A DNA stretch of 64,000 bases from Streptococcus parasanguinis (lineage in GTDB: Bacteria > Bacillota > Bacilli > Lactobacillales > Streptococcaceae). Every line of letters starts with the position of its first letter. Positions within the stretch are counted from its first letter, which is position 1. The position numbers were made by a program, and so were the translations under genes. Where the stretch lies: positions 958,501 through 1,022,500 of the forward strand of contig NZ_CP134147.1 of the NCBI RefSeq assembly GCF_032163505.1, given 5' to 3'. Shown here one piece after another: positions 47,145 through 56,986 of this stretch. The notes beneath the pieces are model-generated. The model had not been told where the DNA came from, made no database searches, and worked only from the letters and a program-made list of their open reading frames with translations.

Positions 47145-47705
47145 TTATTTTAATTTTTCAAGAGATGGAACGACGGCACTGGTAATGAGGACTGTAGCAA
47201 TGACTTCGATGAGAGAGTTGGTAGATATAATCAAGGCTAGGAAATGTTGAATTCCACCACCGAAGCTATTTCCAAAGAAGAAATAAATCCCACTTAGAAC
47301 GAAAACAGTATTGGTCATAGAGCCGACAATTCCAGCGATCATAAGTCCTGTACGATTGCGAATCCAGCGATAGACGAAGTAAGGGGTTACCCCAATGAGA
47401 ATCCGAGGGACTATGGCAATGATAAGGGAGTAGAGATTCCCGTGAGGGACAAAGGGACTAAAGAGATAGCTGGCTGGTGTTATAACCAGGGTATTCATGG
47501 TGAGGCTAAAGAGTCCCATGAGGAGTCCTAGAATTGCTCCAGTTCGAGGTCCGTAGATAATAGAAGCGATCACGACAGGAATATGAACCAAGGTTGGTTG
47601 AATTCCTGATGGGACAAATTGCAAAATGAAGGACGTCACAAAGTGAATGGTGATCATCACGGCAAAAAAGATGGCAATTCGTGAAATAGAGGCTGATTTT
47701 CTCAT
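47145..47705 (-). CDS. ECF transporter substrate-binding (S) subunit, probably for pantothenate
   Basis: A 186-residue protein with about five to six hydrophobic helices and the ECF S-component patterns (VHIPVVIASIIYGPRTGAILGLLMGLFSL; IVGSMTNTVFVLSGIYFF). The start is the ATG at 47705 behind AAGGAG. Downstream of and overlapping coaC, so a pantothenate-related substrate is likely (PanT-like), by context. It needs the shared EcfA/T module, which is not in the window. Confidence 0.82.
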   Translation of the reverse strand: MRKSASISRIAIFFAVMITIHFVTSFILQFVPSGIQPTLVHIPVVIASIIYGPRTGAILGLLMGLFSLTMNTLVITPASYLFSPFVPHGNLYSLIIAIVPRILIGVTPYFVYRWIRNRTGLMIAGIVGSMTNTVFVLSGIYFFFGNSFGGGIQHFLALIISTNSLIEVIATVLITSAVVPSLEKLK

Positions 47706-48241
47706 AAACAATTCTCCTTAACAGCTTGGATGATAGTGTCGACAGTGGCTAGAGCTCCAGAACCTTGATCTCCACAAGCGAGAGTAGCCTCTCGAGGTTG
47801 GATGATCTGGTAACCATAGTCTTGTAAGAGTTTTAGATTTCGTTGGGTAGCAGGATGATCTAGCATTTTTGTATTCATAGCAGGGGCCAGTAATTTTTTA
47901 GTCCTTTGAGGCAAGGCTAGAGCTGTGCTTGTGACCATATTATCTGCAAGTCCCATGGCCAATTTAGCAATGGTGTTGGCACTGGCCGGCGCTACAAGAA
48001 AGAGGTCAGTTTCTTTCCCAATGTCGATGTGCTCGATCCGCTGTGGATCGTCTTCCACCATAACCTCTAGGCCTACTGGATTTTTTGAAAGAACTTGCAA
48101 GGTTAAAGGGGTGATAAATTTTTGGGCTGAAGGAGTCATGAGGACCTTCACTTCAAATCCCAATTTGGTTAGTTGGCTGGTAATATCAGCAGCCTTATAG
48201 GCGGAAATACTACCGGTAACCGCTAAAGTAATGTGTGTCAT
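47702..48241 (-). CDS. coaC: Phosphopantothenoylcysteine decarboxylase
   Basis: FMN enzyme of coenzyme A synthesis. The 179 residues show GSISAYKAADI at the N-terminus, APASANTIAKLAMGLADNM near 80, the PAMNTKML(DHPATQRN) segment near 116, and ACGDQGSGAL at the C-terminus with the cysteine of the substrate flap. Separate from coaB, where most bacteria have a fused CoaBC protein. Overlaps the S-subunit gene by four bases. Confidence 0.93.
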   Translation of the reverse strand: MTHITLAVTGSISAYKAADITSQLTKLGFEVKVLMTPSAQKFITPLTLQVLSKNPVGLEVMVEDDPQRIEHIDIGKETDLFLVAPASANTIAKLAMGLADNMVTSTALALPQRTKKLLAPAMNTKMLDHPATQRNLKLLQDYGYQIIQPREATLACGDQGSGALATVDTIIQAVKENCL

Positions 48242-48251
48242 ATGTACCTTT

Positions 48252-48929
48252 TTATTTGATATAACGTAGGATAGCCTCTGCGATTTCTGTTTTCGTAGAA
48301 GCTTCTAAAACGTGATCATCTGTTACTAGATAGGCTTGATGCTGACCGTTCTGAATCTTGGTCAGATCATTGGCAACGATCATGCTGGCATGATTTTTAA
48401 CCAGGCTTTCACGCGCTACCTGGATCAACTCTTCAGAAGAAACGTCGACTAAAAGCTTAAAGCCGATCAGTTGAATGGCAGGGTTCCATTCTTTAACGAG
48501 CGAGATAATCTTCGGATTTTTCTTTAAGAAGAGCACCTGATATTCTTCTTTCGAAGAGATTTTGGTTTCGTGATTTTCGCGATGGATAAAGGTATGAAGG
48601 TCTTGAGCTTTCTCAACTTCCTCAAGGCTTGTCATGTAAACAGGTGTGTAGTCTGAAACAGCCATAGCGTGAATCAAAACCTGATGTTGAGGGACTTCCG
48701 TTTTCATTTGTGTGAGAAGTTCTTCGACATTCTGGATCAATAGAAGTCGAAGCTGTGGGTGAGGATCAGGTTTAAGAGCGGTAGGCGTTGTGATCAAGGT
48801 CACCTGATGTCCCTTAGCAAGAGCCATTTCTGTAAGGATTTTCCCTAGGCTCCCGGTGGAATGATTGGTGATCGAACGAACACTATCAATGGCTTCGCTC
48901 GTCCCACCTGATGTAATTAAAATATGCAT
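48252..48929 (-). CDS. coaB: Phosphopantothenate-cysteine ligase
   Basis: Joins 4'-phosphopantothenate and cysteine. The 225 residues start MHILITSGGTSEAIDSVRSITNHSTGSLG, the nucleotide-binding N-terminus of the CoaB domain, with later family blocks NDLTKIQNGQHQAYLV. First gene of coaB-coaC-S-subunit. TAAAAT lies exactly six bases before the ATG and no ribosome site is seen, so its mRNA may also be leaderless. Confidence 0.93.
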   Translation of the reverse strand: MHILITSGGTSEAIDSVRSITNHSTGSLGKILTEMALAKGHQVTLITTPTALKPDPHPQLRLLLIQNVEELLTQMKTEVPQHQVLIHAMAVSDYTPVYMTSLEEVEKAQDLHTFIHRENHETKISSKEEYQVLFLKKNPKIISLVKEWNPAIQLIGFKLLVDVSSEELIQVARESLVKNHASMIVANDLTKIQNGQHQAYLVTDDHVLEASTKTEIAEAILRYIK

Positions 48930-49010
48930 ATGCTTATTTTACACAAAAAAGATACGTAAGTAAAGTTCTGAAGCTATTAGGATTAACTATGTATAGCCAT
49001 AAAATTTAGA

Positions 49011-49030
49011 TAAAAAACGAACGTTCGATT
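49011..49030. promoter_or_regulatory. PurR-like inverted repeat before fhs
   Basis: A CGAACGTTCG palindrome within an A-rich flank (AAAAACGAACGTT), resembling the lactococcal PurBox core CGAAC. Placed just upstream of the fhs promoter (-10 TATAAT about 49073-49078). Confidence 0.4.
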
Positions 49031-49104
49031 CAAAAGGTGGAAAAACCATGTTATTTTCGCGAATTTTAGGTATAATAGATCTATCAAATATAAAGGAGTC
49101 CCTT

Positions 49105-50775
49105 ATGAAAACAGATATCGAAATTGCTCAAAGCATTGAACTCCAACCGATTGTGGACGTTGTTAAGAAAATTGGTTTGGTTGACGATGATCTTGAATTG
49201 TATGGAAAATACAAGGCAAAATTGAGCTTTGATAAGATTCGTGAAGTTGAGAAAAATCCAGTAGGAAAACTTATCTTAGTCACTGCGATCAACCCAACTC
49301 CAGCTGGAGAAGGGAAATCAACCATCACCATTGGTCTAGCAGATGCTTTGAATAAAATCGGTAAAAAAACCATGATTGCCATTCGCGAACCTTCTTTAGG
49401 TCCAGTTATGGGGATTAAAGGTGGTGCTGCTGGTGGTGGCTATGCCCAAGTTCTACCAATGGAAGACATCAACCTTCATTTCACAGGGGATATGCATGCG
49501 ATCACAACGGCTAATAATGCCCTCTCAGCATTGATTGATAATCATTTGCATCAAGGAAATGAGCTAGGAATTGACCAACGTCGGATTATCTGGAAACGGG
49601 TAGTGGACTTGAATGACCGCGCTCTTCGTCATGTTTCTGTTGGCCTTGGCGGTCCTTTAAATGGGATTCCGCGTGAAGACGGTTTTGATATTACCGTTGC
49701 TTCTGAGATCATGGCCATCCTTTGCTTGGCGACAGATATTGAAGATTTGAAACGTCGTTTGGCCAACATTGTTATTGGTTACCGCTATGATCGTAGTCCA
49801 GTTTATGTCCGTGATTTAGAAGTAGAAGGGGCTCTTGCCTTGATCCTCAAAGATGCGATTAAGCCAAACTTGGTTCAAACCATCTATGGTACACCTGCCT
49901 TTGTTCACGGTGGTCCATTTGCCAATATCGCCCATGGATGTAACTCTGTGTTAGCAACGACGACAGCTCTTCATTTAGCCGACTATACGATTACAGAAGC
50001 TGGTTTTGGGGCTGACCTCGGTGCTGAAAAATTCCTCGATATTAAAACTCCAAACTTGCCTACATCACCAGATGCGGTTGTGATCGTAGCGACTCTCCGT
50101 GCTCTTAAGATGAACGGTGGAGTGACCAAGGATGCTTTGACTGAAGAAAATGTAGAGGCTGTTCGTGCTGGTTTTGCCAACTTGAAACGTCACGTTGAAA
50201 ATATCCGTAAGTTTGGCATTCCTGCAGTGGTTGCTATCAATGAATTTATCACAGATACAGAAGCAGAAATTGCTGCTTTGAAAGAATTGTGTGCTGAAAT
50301 TGATGTACCAGTTGAGCTTGCGAGCGTATGGGCGAATGGTGCTGACGGTGGAGTTGAACTTGCTGAAACCTTGGTTAAAACCATCGAAACAAGTCCAGCT
50401 AACTACACACGCTTGTATGATAACAACCTTTCTGTTGAAGAAAAAATTGAAAAGATTGTTACAGAGATTTACCGCGGTACGAAGGTGAATTTTGAGAAGA
50501 AAGCTAAGACACAAATTGCCCAAATCGTGAAAAATGGTTGGGATAAGTTGCCAATCTGTATGGCCAAAACACAATATAGCTTCTCTGATAATCCAAATGC
50601 CTTGGGAGCTCCTGAAAACTTTGAAATCACTATCCGTGAAGTGGTTCCAAAAATGGGAGCAGGCTTTATTGTCGCTTTGACTGGGGATGTCATGACCATG
50701 CCTGGTTTACCAAAACGTCCAGCTGCTTTGAATATGGATGTGGCTGCTGATGGAACAGCCATCGGTTTGTTCTAA
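49105..50775 (+). CDS. fhs: Formate-tetrahydrofolate ligase
   Basis: Makes 10-formyl-THF for purine synthesis and initiator tRNA formylation. Start set at [15 protein letters not shown] (49105) behind AAAGGAG; the frame from 49048 is too long. The 556 residues carry the P-loop [18 protein letters not shown] near 64, the family blocks [22 protein letters not shown] (read as two runs) and [22 protein letters not shown] near 120-140. Confidence 0.96.
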   Translation: MKTDIEIAQSIELQPIVDVVKKIGLVDDDLELYGKYKAKLSFDKIREVEKNPVGKLILVTAINPTPAGEGKSTITIGLADALNKIGKKTMIAIREPSLGPVMGIKGGAAGGGYAQVLPMEDINLHFTGDMHAITTANNALSALIDNHLHQGNELGIDQRRIIWKRVVDLNDRALRHVSVGLGGPLNGIPREDGFDITVASEIMAILCLATDIEDLKRRLANIVIGYRYDRSPVYVRDLEVEGALALILKDAIKPNLVQTIYGTPAFVHGGPFANIAHGCNSVLATTTALHLADYTITEAGFGADLGAEKFLDIKTPNLPTSPDAVVIVATLRALKMNGGVTKDALTEENVEAVRAGFANLKRHVENIRKFGIPAVVAINEFITDTEAEIAALKELCAEIDVPVELASVWANGADGGVELAETLVKTIETSPANYTRLYDNNLSVEEKIEKIVTEIYRGTKVNFEKKAKTQIAQIVKNGWDKLPICMAKTQYSFSDNPNALGAPENFEITIREVVPKMGAGFIVALTGDVMTMPGLPKRPAALNMDVAADGTAIGLF

Positions 50776-50788
50776 TAGCTAGATATCT

Positions 50789-50825
50789 AAAAACAACTTC
50801 TGTTCAAATGAGCAGAAGTTGTTTT
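50789..50825. terminator. Bidirectional terminator between fhs and the MATE gene
   Basis: AAAACAACTTCTG / CAGAAGTTGTTTT, a 13-bp stem with a ten-base loop. Confidence 0.88.
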
Positions 50826-50843
50826 GGTCTTGTTAATCAATCA

Positions 50844-52187
50844 TTATTCAGTAAGGAGTTGGTACCTGATTTTTCGATAGATTATGATGAGCTGTAGGGT
50901 CATGGGAATCCAGATAAGTGGTTCGCAGAGAATGACCCCCATGTAGCCGGTGTGAGGAATAATCCACAGAACGAAGAAAATTTTTCCAAACAATTCAATA
51001 AAACTGGATGTGAGTGGGGTTAATTTTTTACCCATTCCCTGTAGGGCATTTCTCAGGATGATGAGACTCGCCAAAATAGGATAAAAGCAAGAGCTGATCT
51101 GGAGATAAAGACTGGCATTTGCAATGAGATCAGGATTTGTCGAGCCGGAAATAAAGCTGGTTAAAGACGGACTTGTGAAGAATAGAAGAGCAGCAACCAA
51201 GACAGACCAAACCCAAGAAAGAAGGTTGGCAATGGTAACGCCTTTTTTGATCCGCTGGAATTGCTCTGCGCCAAAATTCTGCGAGATAAAGGTTGTGATA
51301 CTTGAGGCGATAGCTGTAATCGGTAAAACGGCAAAGGACATGATACGACGGGCTGCGACCTGTGCACTGATAATGGTTGTTCCAAGCTGATTAATAGCGG
51401 ATTGGAGGATAACCGTTCCAATCGAAACGATGGAAGTCATGAGGCCCATGGCAAGGCCCTGACTTAGCAGATCCTGATAAAGCTCCTTGTCCCAAACAAA
51501 ATCCTTGCGATGCGGGAGCAGAAAAGGGACCTTCTTACGAATATAGAGAAGACAAAGAAGGGCCGAAATACCCTGGGCAATAATGGTCGCAATTCCAGCG
51601 GATTGGACTCCGAGATGGAGTTGGGTAATAAAATAAAGATCGAGAAGAATATTGAGAATAGCGGCGATAATCAAGAAATAGAGTGCCGCTAGGCTATCGC
51701 CAACCGCTCGAAGAAGTCCGGCACAAAGATTATAGGCAAAGGTCACAGCCACACCATTAACAATGGTAGCGATATAGAGATAAGACTGAGACACAATTGC
51801 TGATGGGGTCCCTAAAAATTGGAGCAGGGGAAAAAGTCCGACAGCTCCAATGAAGATCACGAAGAGACTGAGAATGCAACCAATAATAGCAGTTGCGGCG
51901 ACTGATTTTCGTAATTGGTCTTCGTTTTTGGCTCCATAATTTCTCGCGATAATAATCCCCATCCCATTTCCAACACCGACAGCAAATCCAACGATCAAAT
52001 CAAATATGGCAGAGGTTGCTCCAACGGCGGCCAAAGATTTTTGACCTAAAAAACGCCCTACAATCATGACATCCGAGGTATTGTAGAGTTGTTGAAAGAT
52101 ATTGGACAAAAGAATAGGAAAGGCAAAACTCAAAAGAGCGGGTAAAATAGGACCATCTATGAGGTCCACACGCTGAATTCTTTTCAT
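50844..52187 (-). CDS. MATE-family multidrug efflux protein
   Basis: A 447-residue polytopic protein (about 12 helices) of the MATE/DinF-like family: LLSNIFQQLYNTSDVMIVGRFLG near residue 26, NGMGIIIARNYGAKNEDQLRKS near 73, and the second-half repeat TTFISQNFGAEQFQRIKKG. Presumably Na or H driven export of cationic compounds; substrate unknown. Extended -10 six bases before the ATG predicts a leaderless mRNA. Convergent with fhs. Confidence 0.92.
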   Translation of the reverse strand: MKRIQRVDLIDGPILPALLSFAFPILLSNIFQQLYNTSDVMIVGRFLGQKSLAAVGATSAIFDLIVGFAVGVGNGMGIIIARNYGAKNEDQLRKSVAATAIIGCILSLFVIFIGAVGLFPLLQFLGTPSAIVSQSYLYIATIVNGVAVTFAYNLCAGLLRAVGDSLAALYFLIIAAILNILLDLYFITQLHLGVQSAGIATIIAQGISALLCLLYIRKKVPFLLPHRKDFVWDKELYQDLLSQGLAMGLMTSIVSIGTVILQSAINQLGTTIISAQVAARRIMSFAVLPITAIASSITTFISQNFGAEQFQRIKKGVTIANLLSWVWSVLVAALLFFTSPSLTSFISGSTNPDLIANASLYLQISSCFYPILASLIILRNALQGMGKKLTPLTSSFIELFGKIFFVLWIIPHTGYMGVILCEPLIWIPMTLQLIIIYRKIRYQLLTE

Positions 52188-52202
52188 AGTGTCATTATAC
52201 CA
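52185..52202 (-). promoter_or_regulatory. Extended -10 promoter giving a leaderless MATE mRNA
   Basis: On the minus strand, TGGTATAAT (52202-52194), six bases, ATG at 52187. Confidence 0.6.
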
Positions 52203-52283
52203 ACTTCAGGAACCAGCGACAAGCGTCGATAGTTGAAGGCCCTTACATTTTTTGGTATAATCAGGGCAGAAAAGGAGGCTTTT

Positions 52284-52838
52284 ATGAGCTTAACCAGTCA
52301 ATTAATCACGGAAACGTTCCCAGATCTGGACAAGGTCGAGAGGCTGAATATCGAGGCATTTCCAGAAGAAGAGCGAGTTCCTTTGTCGGAATACCTGCGT
52401 TATACGGACAATGACGATGCTAATTTTTTTGCTTTTTATAACGAAGAAGAATTTGTAGGCTTTGCTTTTTCTATCTATAATCAGAAAGTTTTTTATGTTA
52501 GCTTCTTTGCCATTATGCCCCACCTACGTAGCCATGGTTATGGTCAAGAAATCATTGAAAAATTGGTAGAATTTTACCAAAGAACCATGATTCTTGAAGT
52601 GGAACGTTTAGATGAAGAATGTGACAATCTAGAGCAACGTCAGTCTCGGATGGATTTCTATAAGCGAAATGGATTTAAAACTGCCAATGCCTTTTTAGAA
52701 TACGAAGGACTGAGCTTTGAAATTCTCTATCGGGGTGATCGCTTTGATGAAGAGGCTTATCGCGATATTTTCCACAAACTGCAGGAAGAAAATTATTTCG
52801 ATTTCCGCATTAAATATAGACGCTTTAGTGACCACTAG
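52284..52838 (+). CDS. GNAT-family N-acetyltransferase
   Basis: A 184-residue protein. Start at 52284 behind AAAAGGAGG; the frame from 52233 would begin upstream of the TATAAT. The acetyl-CoA segment is HLRSHGYGQEIIEKLVEF near residue 86, followed by RMDFYKRNGFKTANAF, the usual GNAT C-terminal strand-turn. Acceptor unknown. Copy E of the repeat follows eight bases after the stop. Confidence 0.86.
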   Translation: MSLTSQLITETFPDLDKVERLNIEAFPEEERVPLSEYLRYTDNDDANFFAFYNEEEFVGFAFSIYNQKVFYVSFFAIMPHLRSHGYGQEIIEKLVEFYQRTMILEVERLDEECDNLEQRQSRMDFYKRNGFKTANAFLEYEGLSFEILYRGDRFDEEAYRDIFHKLQEENYFDFRIKYRRFSDH

Positions 52839-52846
52839 ACAAGAAG

Positions 52847-53021
52847 GAGGCTGGGACAAAAGTCCTAGCCTCTCAATTATTTTTGGATTGTCGAGCAAGA
52901 CGCAGTGGTTGAGTGGGCTCTACTACGCTGATTTCATCAGCTTTTACAGCCCTACTCAACTGTGCGGAGGTGGGACGACGAAATCGAATTCTAACGAATT
53001 ACCGATTTCTGTCCCACTCTC
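52847..53021 (+). repeat. ~176-bp three-hairpin intergenic repeat, copy E
   Basis: Same orientation as copy A, nearly identical to it (GCGGAGGTGGGACGACG here, GCGGTGGTGGGACGACG in A). Fills the gap between the convergent GNAT and YdcF-like genes. Confidence 0.9.
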
Positions 53022-53023
53022 TT

Positions 53024-54052
53024 TTAGTTTAGATATTTAATGAAGAACTCAATCAGTTTCATGATTTGTGTAAAGAACCAAGGCAGAAATAGAAAAGCTA
53101 GGAAGGTAACATGCCATTTCCAATAAAGTGAAACCAAGCCAACGGTTTCTCGAATCCAAGCGGATGAGAGATAGTAAAAAGCTGTTCTTGAACCGATACT
53201 TCGACCAGGTATTTTCAATCGTCTCATAAAGACACCTGCACGGAGCGCGTGGAAAGAATTGGTCACCACAAGGACTCTCTTGCCAAGCCCCTGTTCTTCA
53301 AGGATACGCTTGCTAAAGGTCAGGTTTTCAAAAGTAGTACGAGAGCGATTCTCGATGAGAATGGCGTCTTCAGGAACCCCGTGTTCCATCAAGTATATAG
53401 CCATAGCTACTGCCTCAGCGATCAGTTCATCTGACCCTTGGCCACCAGAAACAATCAGCTTTGGTCGTTCCTTGAACTGCTCATAAATGGCCTTTCCCTT
53501 CTCAAGACGCTGGGCCAAGAGTGGGGGAACCTTGTCTCCGATCAAACCTGAGCCAAGGATGATGATGGCGTCTGGCTCTTTGCGAACCGGAAAGAGATTG
53601 CAAAAGGTCCCATAGGATACATAAGAGAGGTAGAGAAAGGTCATGTAAAACAGGGCAAAGTCAGTCAGATAAATGAGGATGTCATTTCCTGGGAAATAGG
53701 GTAGAAAATGAAGTGCCAAAGCTCCGATAATAAACAGCCCATAGAGAAGCGAGAGGAGGTTGGCCAGTCTTTTTCCTTCAAAAGCCATCATTTGACGGCC
53801 GTTAAAAAGGAGAAAGATAGATGAGAAAATAATGCTGAGAAAAACGAAGATGGAAATCACAACAAAGACAATAATTGCAATTTGTTGATTAAACCATAGC
53901 TCAGTTCGAACGACTAGGAGAAATGCAGAAATCAGTAGAAGAAGTCCTAGGTTTATCGAAAAGAGATAAGCATTGAAAAGTCTTCTGCGATCACTCATAA
54001 AGAACAATAAAAAAATAAGAGCTGGAAATAACCAGAATAGATATAGATACAT
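53024..54052 (-). CDS. YdcF/ElyC-type (DUF218) membrane protein
   Basis: A 342-residue protein. I start it at MYLYLFW (54052) behind GAGGTG; the frame to 54142 crosses the likely -10 TACAAT. Five or six helices occupy the first ~165 residues and one the C-terminus. Between them lies the DUF218 domain: AIIILGSGLIGDKVPPLLAQRL near 190, LIVSGGQGSDE near 226, and NRSRTTFENLTFSK near 260. Envelope-related in other bacteria; role here unknown. Confidence 0.85.
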   Translation of the reverse strand: MYLYLFWLFPALIFLLFFMSDRRRLFNAYLFSINLGLLLLISAFLLVVRTELWFNQQIAIIVFVVISIFVFLSIIFSSIFLLFNGRQMMAFEGKRLANLLSLLYGLFIIGALALHFLPYFPGNDILIYLTDFALFYMTFLYLSYVSYGTFCNLFPVRKEPDAIIILGSGLIGDKVPPLLAQRLEKGKAIYEQFKERPKLIVSGGQGSDELIAEAVAMAIYLMEHGVPEDAILIENRSRTTFENLTFSKRILEEQGLGKRVLVVTNSFHALRAGVFMRRLKIPGRSIGSRTAFYYLSSAWIRETVGLVSLYWKWHVTFLAFLFLPWFFTQIMKLIEFFIKYLN

Positions 54053-54187
54053 GTTTTGCACCTCGTAAAATCTTACATCCATTGTACCATAATGACTGAT
54101 AGAAATAGCGGATTGTTCATGCAAATAAGTTGCATTCTTCAAATGAATTTGATAAAGTTAAGATTATCGTTTTTTTAAGGAGATCGT

Positions 54188-55504
54188 ATGTTACGAAAAG
54201 GTTCCCTGACAGGTTTATTACTGTTTGGTATTTTTTTTGGTGCTGGAAACCTGATTTTCCCACCGGCTCTTGGTGCTTTATCGGGTAATCAATTTTGGCC
54301 AGCTATTGCTGGGTTTGTCCTTTCAGGTGTGGGAATTGCCATTGTGACCTTGATTATCGGGACGCTTAATCCCAAAGGATATATTCATGAGATTTCTCGT
54401 AAGATTTCACCTGTTTTCGCGATTGTATACTTAGTTGCGCTTTATCTTTCGATTGGTCCTTTCTTTGCTATTCCAAGAACGGCGACGGTATCTTTCGAAG
54501 TGGGGATAGCCCCCTTATTAGGTGGAATGAATGCCAGTTTAGCACTTTTCATTTTTACCCTGGTCTACTTTTTGCTTGCCTTTCTGATTGCTTTGAATCC
54601 ATCTAAGATTCTAGATCGAATCGGTCGTATTTTGACCCCGATCTTTGCGATTCTCATTTTGATCTTGGTCGTTCTTGGGGCTCTAAAATACAGTGGACAT
54701 GCTCCAATGGTGGCTACAAAAGCCTATCAGGCTTCTGCCTTTGGGCAAGGATTTTTAGAGGGCTACAACACCTTGGATGCCTTGGCATCTGTTGCCTTTA
54801 GTGTGATCGCAGTGACTACCTTGAATCAACTTGGATTTTCAAGTAAGAAAGAATATATCAAGACCATTTGGTTGGTTGGGATTGTCGTAGCCCTTGGTTT
54901 TAGTGTGCTGTATATCGGTTTAGGATATCTGGGGAATCATTTTCCAATTCCAGCTTCTGTTATGGCATCTGATACCAATAAAGGGGTGTATGTATTATCA
55001 GAAGCGACAAAAGCGATCTTTGGTCCGACTGCTCAGATTTTCCTAGCAGGAATGGTGACGGTAACTTGCTTTACCACAACCGCTGGTTTAATCGTCTCTA
55101 CCAGTGAATTCTTCCATAGTACCTTCCCTAAGGTTTCTTACAAGGTCTATGCAAGTGCCTTCACTTTGATTGGTTTTGCGATTGCCAACCTTGGCTTGAA
55201 TGCCATTATTGCTTTCTCATTGCCGGTCTTGATGATTCTTTACCCAATCACCATTACCATTGTATTGATTGTGATAGTGAATAAATTTGTGGCTCTTTCA
55301 AAACCAGGAATGCAACTGACTATTTTCTTGGCCAGCTTGGTCTCTCTTGCAAGTGTTCTGGCAAGTACCTTTAAAATTTCACTAGTAGAAAAGGGGATTG
55401 CTTTACTTCCATTTGCGGCTCAATCTCTTCCATGGTTAGTGCCAGTAGTCATCGGGATTCTTTTATCGCTCGTATTACCAAATAAACAAACGGCAGAAGA
55501 ATAA
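54188..55504 (+). CDS. brnQ: Branched-chain amino acid:cation symporter
   Basis: A 438-residue permease with about 12 helices, importing Leu, Ile and Val with Na or H. The start MLRKGSLTGLLLFGIFFGAGNLIFPPALG is the BrnQ signature (FGAGNLIFPP). AAGGAG precedes the ATG. It complements the biosynthetic leu and ilvE genes in the window, though I see no clear CodY box before it. A terminator follows. Confidence 0.94.
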   Translation: MLRKGSLTGLLLFGIFFGAGNLIFPPALGALSGNQFWPAIAGFVLSGVGIAIVTLIIGTLNPKGYIHEISRKISPVFAIVYLVALYLSIGPFFAIPRTATVSFEVGIAPLLGGMNASLALFIFTLVYFLLAFLIALNPSKILDRIGRILTPIFAILILILVVLGALKYSGHAPMVATKAYQASAFGQGFLEGYNTLDALASVAFSVIAVTTLNQLGFSSKKEYIKTIWLVGIVVALGFSVLYIGLGYLGNHFPIPASVMASDTNKGVYVLSEATKAIFGPTAQIFLAGMVTVTCFTTTAGLIVSTSEFFHSTFPKVSYKVYASAFTLIGFAIANLGLNAIIAFSLPVLMILYPITITIVLIVIVNKFVALSKPGMQLTIFLASLVSLASVLASTFKISLVEKGIALLPFAAQSLPWLVPVVIGILLSLVLPNKQTAEE

Positions 55505-55512
55505 GTTATATT

Positions 55513-55545
55513 AAAAACTCTAAAGGTTTGTGCTTTAGGGTTTTT
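55513..55545 (+). terminator. Intrinsic terminator after brnQ
   Basis: AAAACTCTAAAG-gtttgtg-CTTTAGGGTTTTTC stem-loop with one G-T pair. Confidence 0.85.
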
Positions 55546-55658
55546 CTTTTGAAACTAGTATCTAAATTCAAACTTTAGTAAAAAAACGTAGCAGAAATTT
55601 TTATTTTTTGTCAGTCAATGTTATACTGAATGTAGCATATCAATATACGGAGTGAACT

Positions 55659-56366
55659 ATGAATCCAATCGTTTTTTCATTGACAGTTTTTCTTGCGGGT
55701 ATTCTGTCTTTCTTTTCTCCCTGTGTCTTTCCTTTGCTTCCGGTTTATATTGGAATCTTACTAGGAAGTGATCAGGAAAAGGCTATCCAATTGTTCGGGA
55801 AAAAAATTCGCTGGCATGGCTTGCTGAAAACCCTTTGTTTTATTGCAGGTATTTCTGTTATTTTCCTCCTCATTGGTTTTGGAGCGGGCTTGCTTGGAAA
55901 GATCATGTACACCAATTGGTTCCGTTATCTGATGGGAGCCCTCATCATTATCCTTGGTCTTCATCAAATGGAAGTCTTTCATTTTCATTTCCTTGAAAAG
56001 CAAAAATCAGTAGATTTTGGAGCCAACAAACAGAAGAATGAATTGTTTTCAGCTTTTCTCCTTGGTCTTGGCTTTAGTTTTGGTTGGACGCCTTGTATTG
56101 GTCCAGTATTAGGATCAGTTCTTGCTTTAGCAGCATCAGATGGGCAAGATGTTCTTATGGGAGCTATTTATCTCCTTGTTTATACCTTGGGAATGGCCCT
56201 TCCGTTTTTACTGTTGGCCTTAGCATCTAGTCTGGTCCTACCTTACTTTAATCGTCTCAAACCCCATTTGTTATTGCTGAAGAAAATCGGCGGAGCTATC
56301 ATTATTCTGATGGGAATTCTCTTACTTTTGGGACAATTGAACAGTTTGTCATCTATCTTTTCATAA
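55659..56366 (+). CDS. ccdA: CcdA-type thiol electron transporter
   Basis: A 235-residue membrane protein with six helices that moves electrons from cytosolic thioredoxin to extracellular thiol proteins. The two Cys-Pro pairs are visible in SFFSPCVFPLLPVY (residue ~22) and FGWTPCIGPVLG (~145). TATACT at about 55621 and CGGAGTG before the ATG. The TlpA-like lipoprotein follows after 20 bases and is the probable electron acceptor. Confidence 0.93.
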   Translation: MNPIVFSLTVFLAGILSFFSPCVFPLLPVYIGILLGSDQEKAIQLFGKKIRWHGLLKTLCFIAGISVIFLLIGFGAGLLGKIMYTNWFRYLMGALIIILGLHQMEVFHFHFLEKQKSVDFGANKQKNELFSAFLLGLGFSFGWTPCIGPVLGSVLALAASDGQDVLMGAIYLLVYTLGMALPFLLLALASSLVLPYFNRLKPHLLLLKKIGGAIIILMGILLLLGQLNSLSSIFS

Positions 56367-56386
56367 ATATATCGGAGGTTTAACGC

Positions 56387-56950
56387 ATGATGAAAGGTAT
56401 TAAATACGCTTGTTTCTCAGTTCTTTCTTTAGCTTTGCTGTCAGCTTGTTCCATGAATCAATCCAGTGAGAGTAGTATGGACAATCAGCCAACAATGAAT
56501 ACAACAACGAATAAGAATGCTTTGGTAGGAAAAGACGCTAGTGACTTTGAACTAAAGGATATGAAGGGGAATACGGTTAAACTTTCAGACTACAAAGGGA
56601 AGAAGGTTTATTTGAAATTTTGGGCAACCTGGTGTGGCCCTTGCCGACAAAGTATGCCTGAACTAGAGAAATTGGTCAAGGATACGGATAGAGACTTTGA
56701 AATTCTGACCATTATGGCACCAGGACTCCAAGGTGAAAAAACAGAAGAAGAATTCGTTAAATGGTTTGATCAACAAGATTATAAATCCGTACCGGTCTTG
56801 TACAATCCAGACGGTTCTGCATTTGCAGATTATCAGGTTCGCTCTATTCCTACAGAAGTCTTTATAGACAGTCATGGGAAAATTGGACATGTCCAATTAG
56901 GGGCTATTTCAAACAAAGAGGCTAAGAAGATCATCAAGGAGTTACAATAA
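56387..56950 (+). CDS. TlpA/Etrx-like thioredoxin lipoprotein
   Basis: A 187-residue lipoprotein: signal peptide with the lipobox LLSACS (lipidated Cys near residue 22), a Ser/Asn/Thr-rich linker, then a thioredoxin domain with the active site FWATWCGPCRQSMPEL near 85. Reduced by CcdA across the membrane; in pneumococcus the equivalent reduces extracellular MsrAB, but no msr gene follows here. GGAGG before the ATG. Confidence 0.92.
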   Translation: MMKGIKYACFSVLSLALLSACSMNQSSESSMDNQPTMNTTTNKNALVGKDASDFELKDMKGNTVKLSDYKGKKVYLKFWATWCGPCRQSMPELEKLVKDTDRDFEILTIMAPGLQGEKTEEEFVKWFDQQDYKSVPVLYNPDGSAFADYQVRSIPTEVFIDSHGKIGHVQLGAISNKEAKKIIKELQ

Positions 56951-56980
56951 AAAAATGAAGCTTCGTGCTTCATTTTTTTT
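56949..56980. terminator. Bidirectional terminator in the redox island
   Basis: AAAAATGAAGC-ttcgt-GCTTCATTTTTTTT between the convergent TlpA-like and FMN reductase genes. Confidence 0.88.
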
Positions 56981-56986
56981 AGTTTC

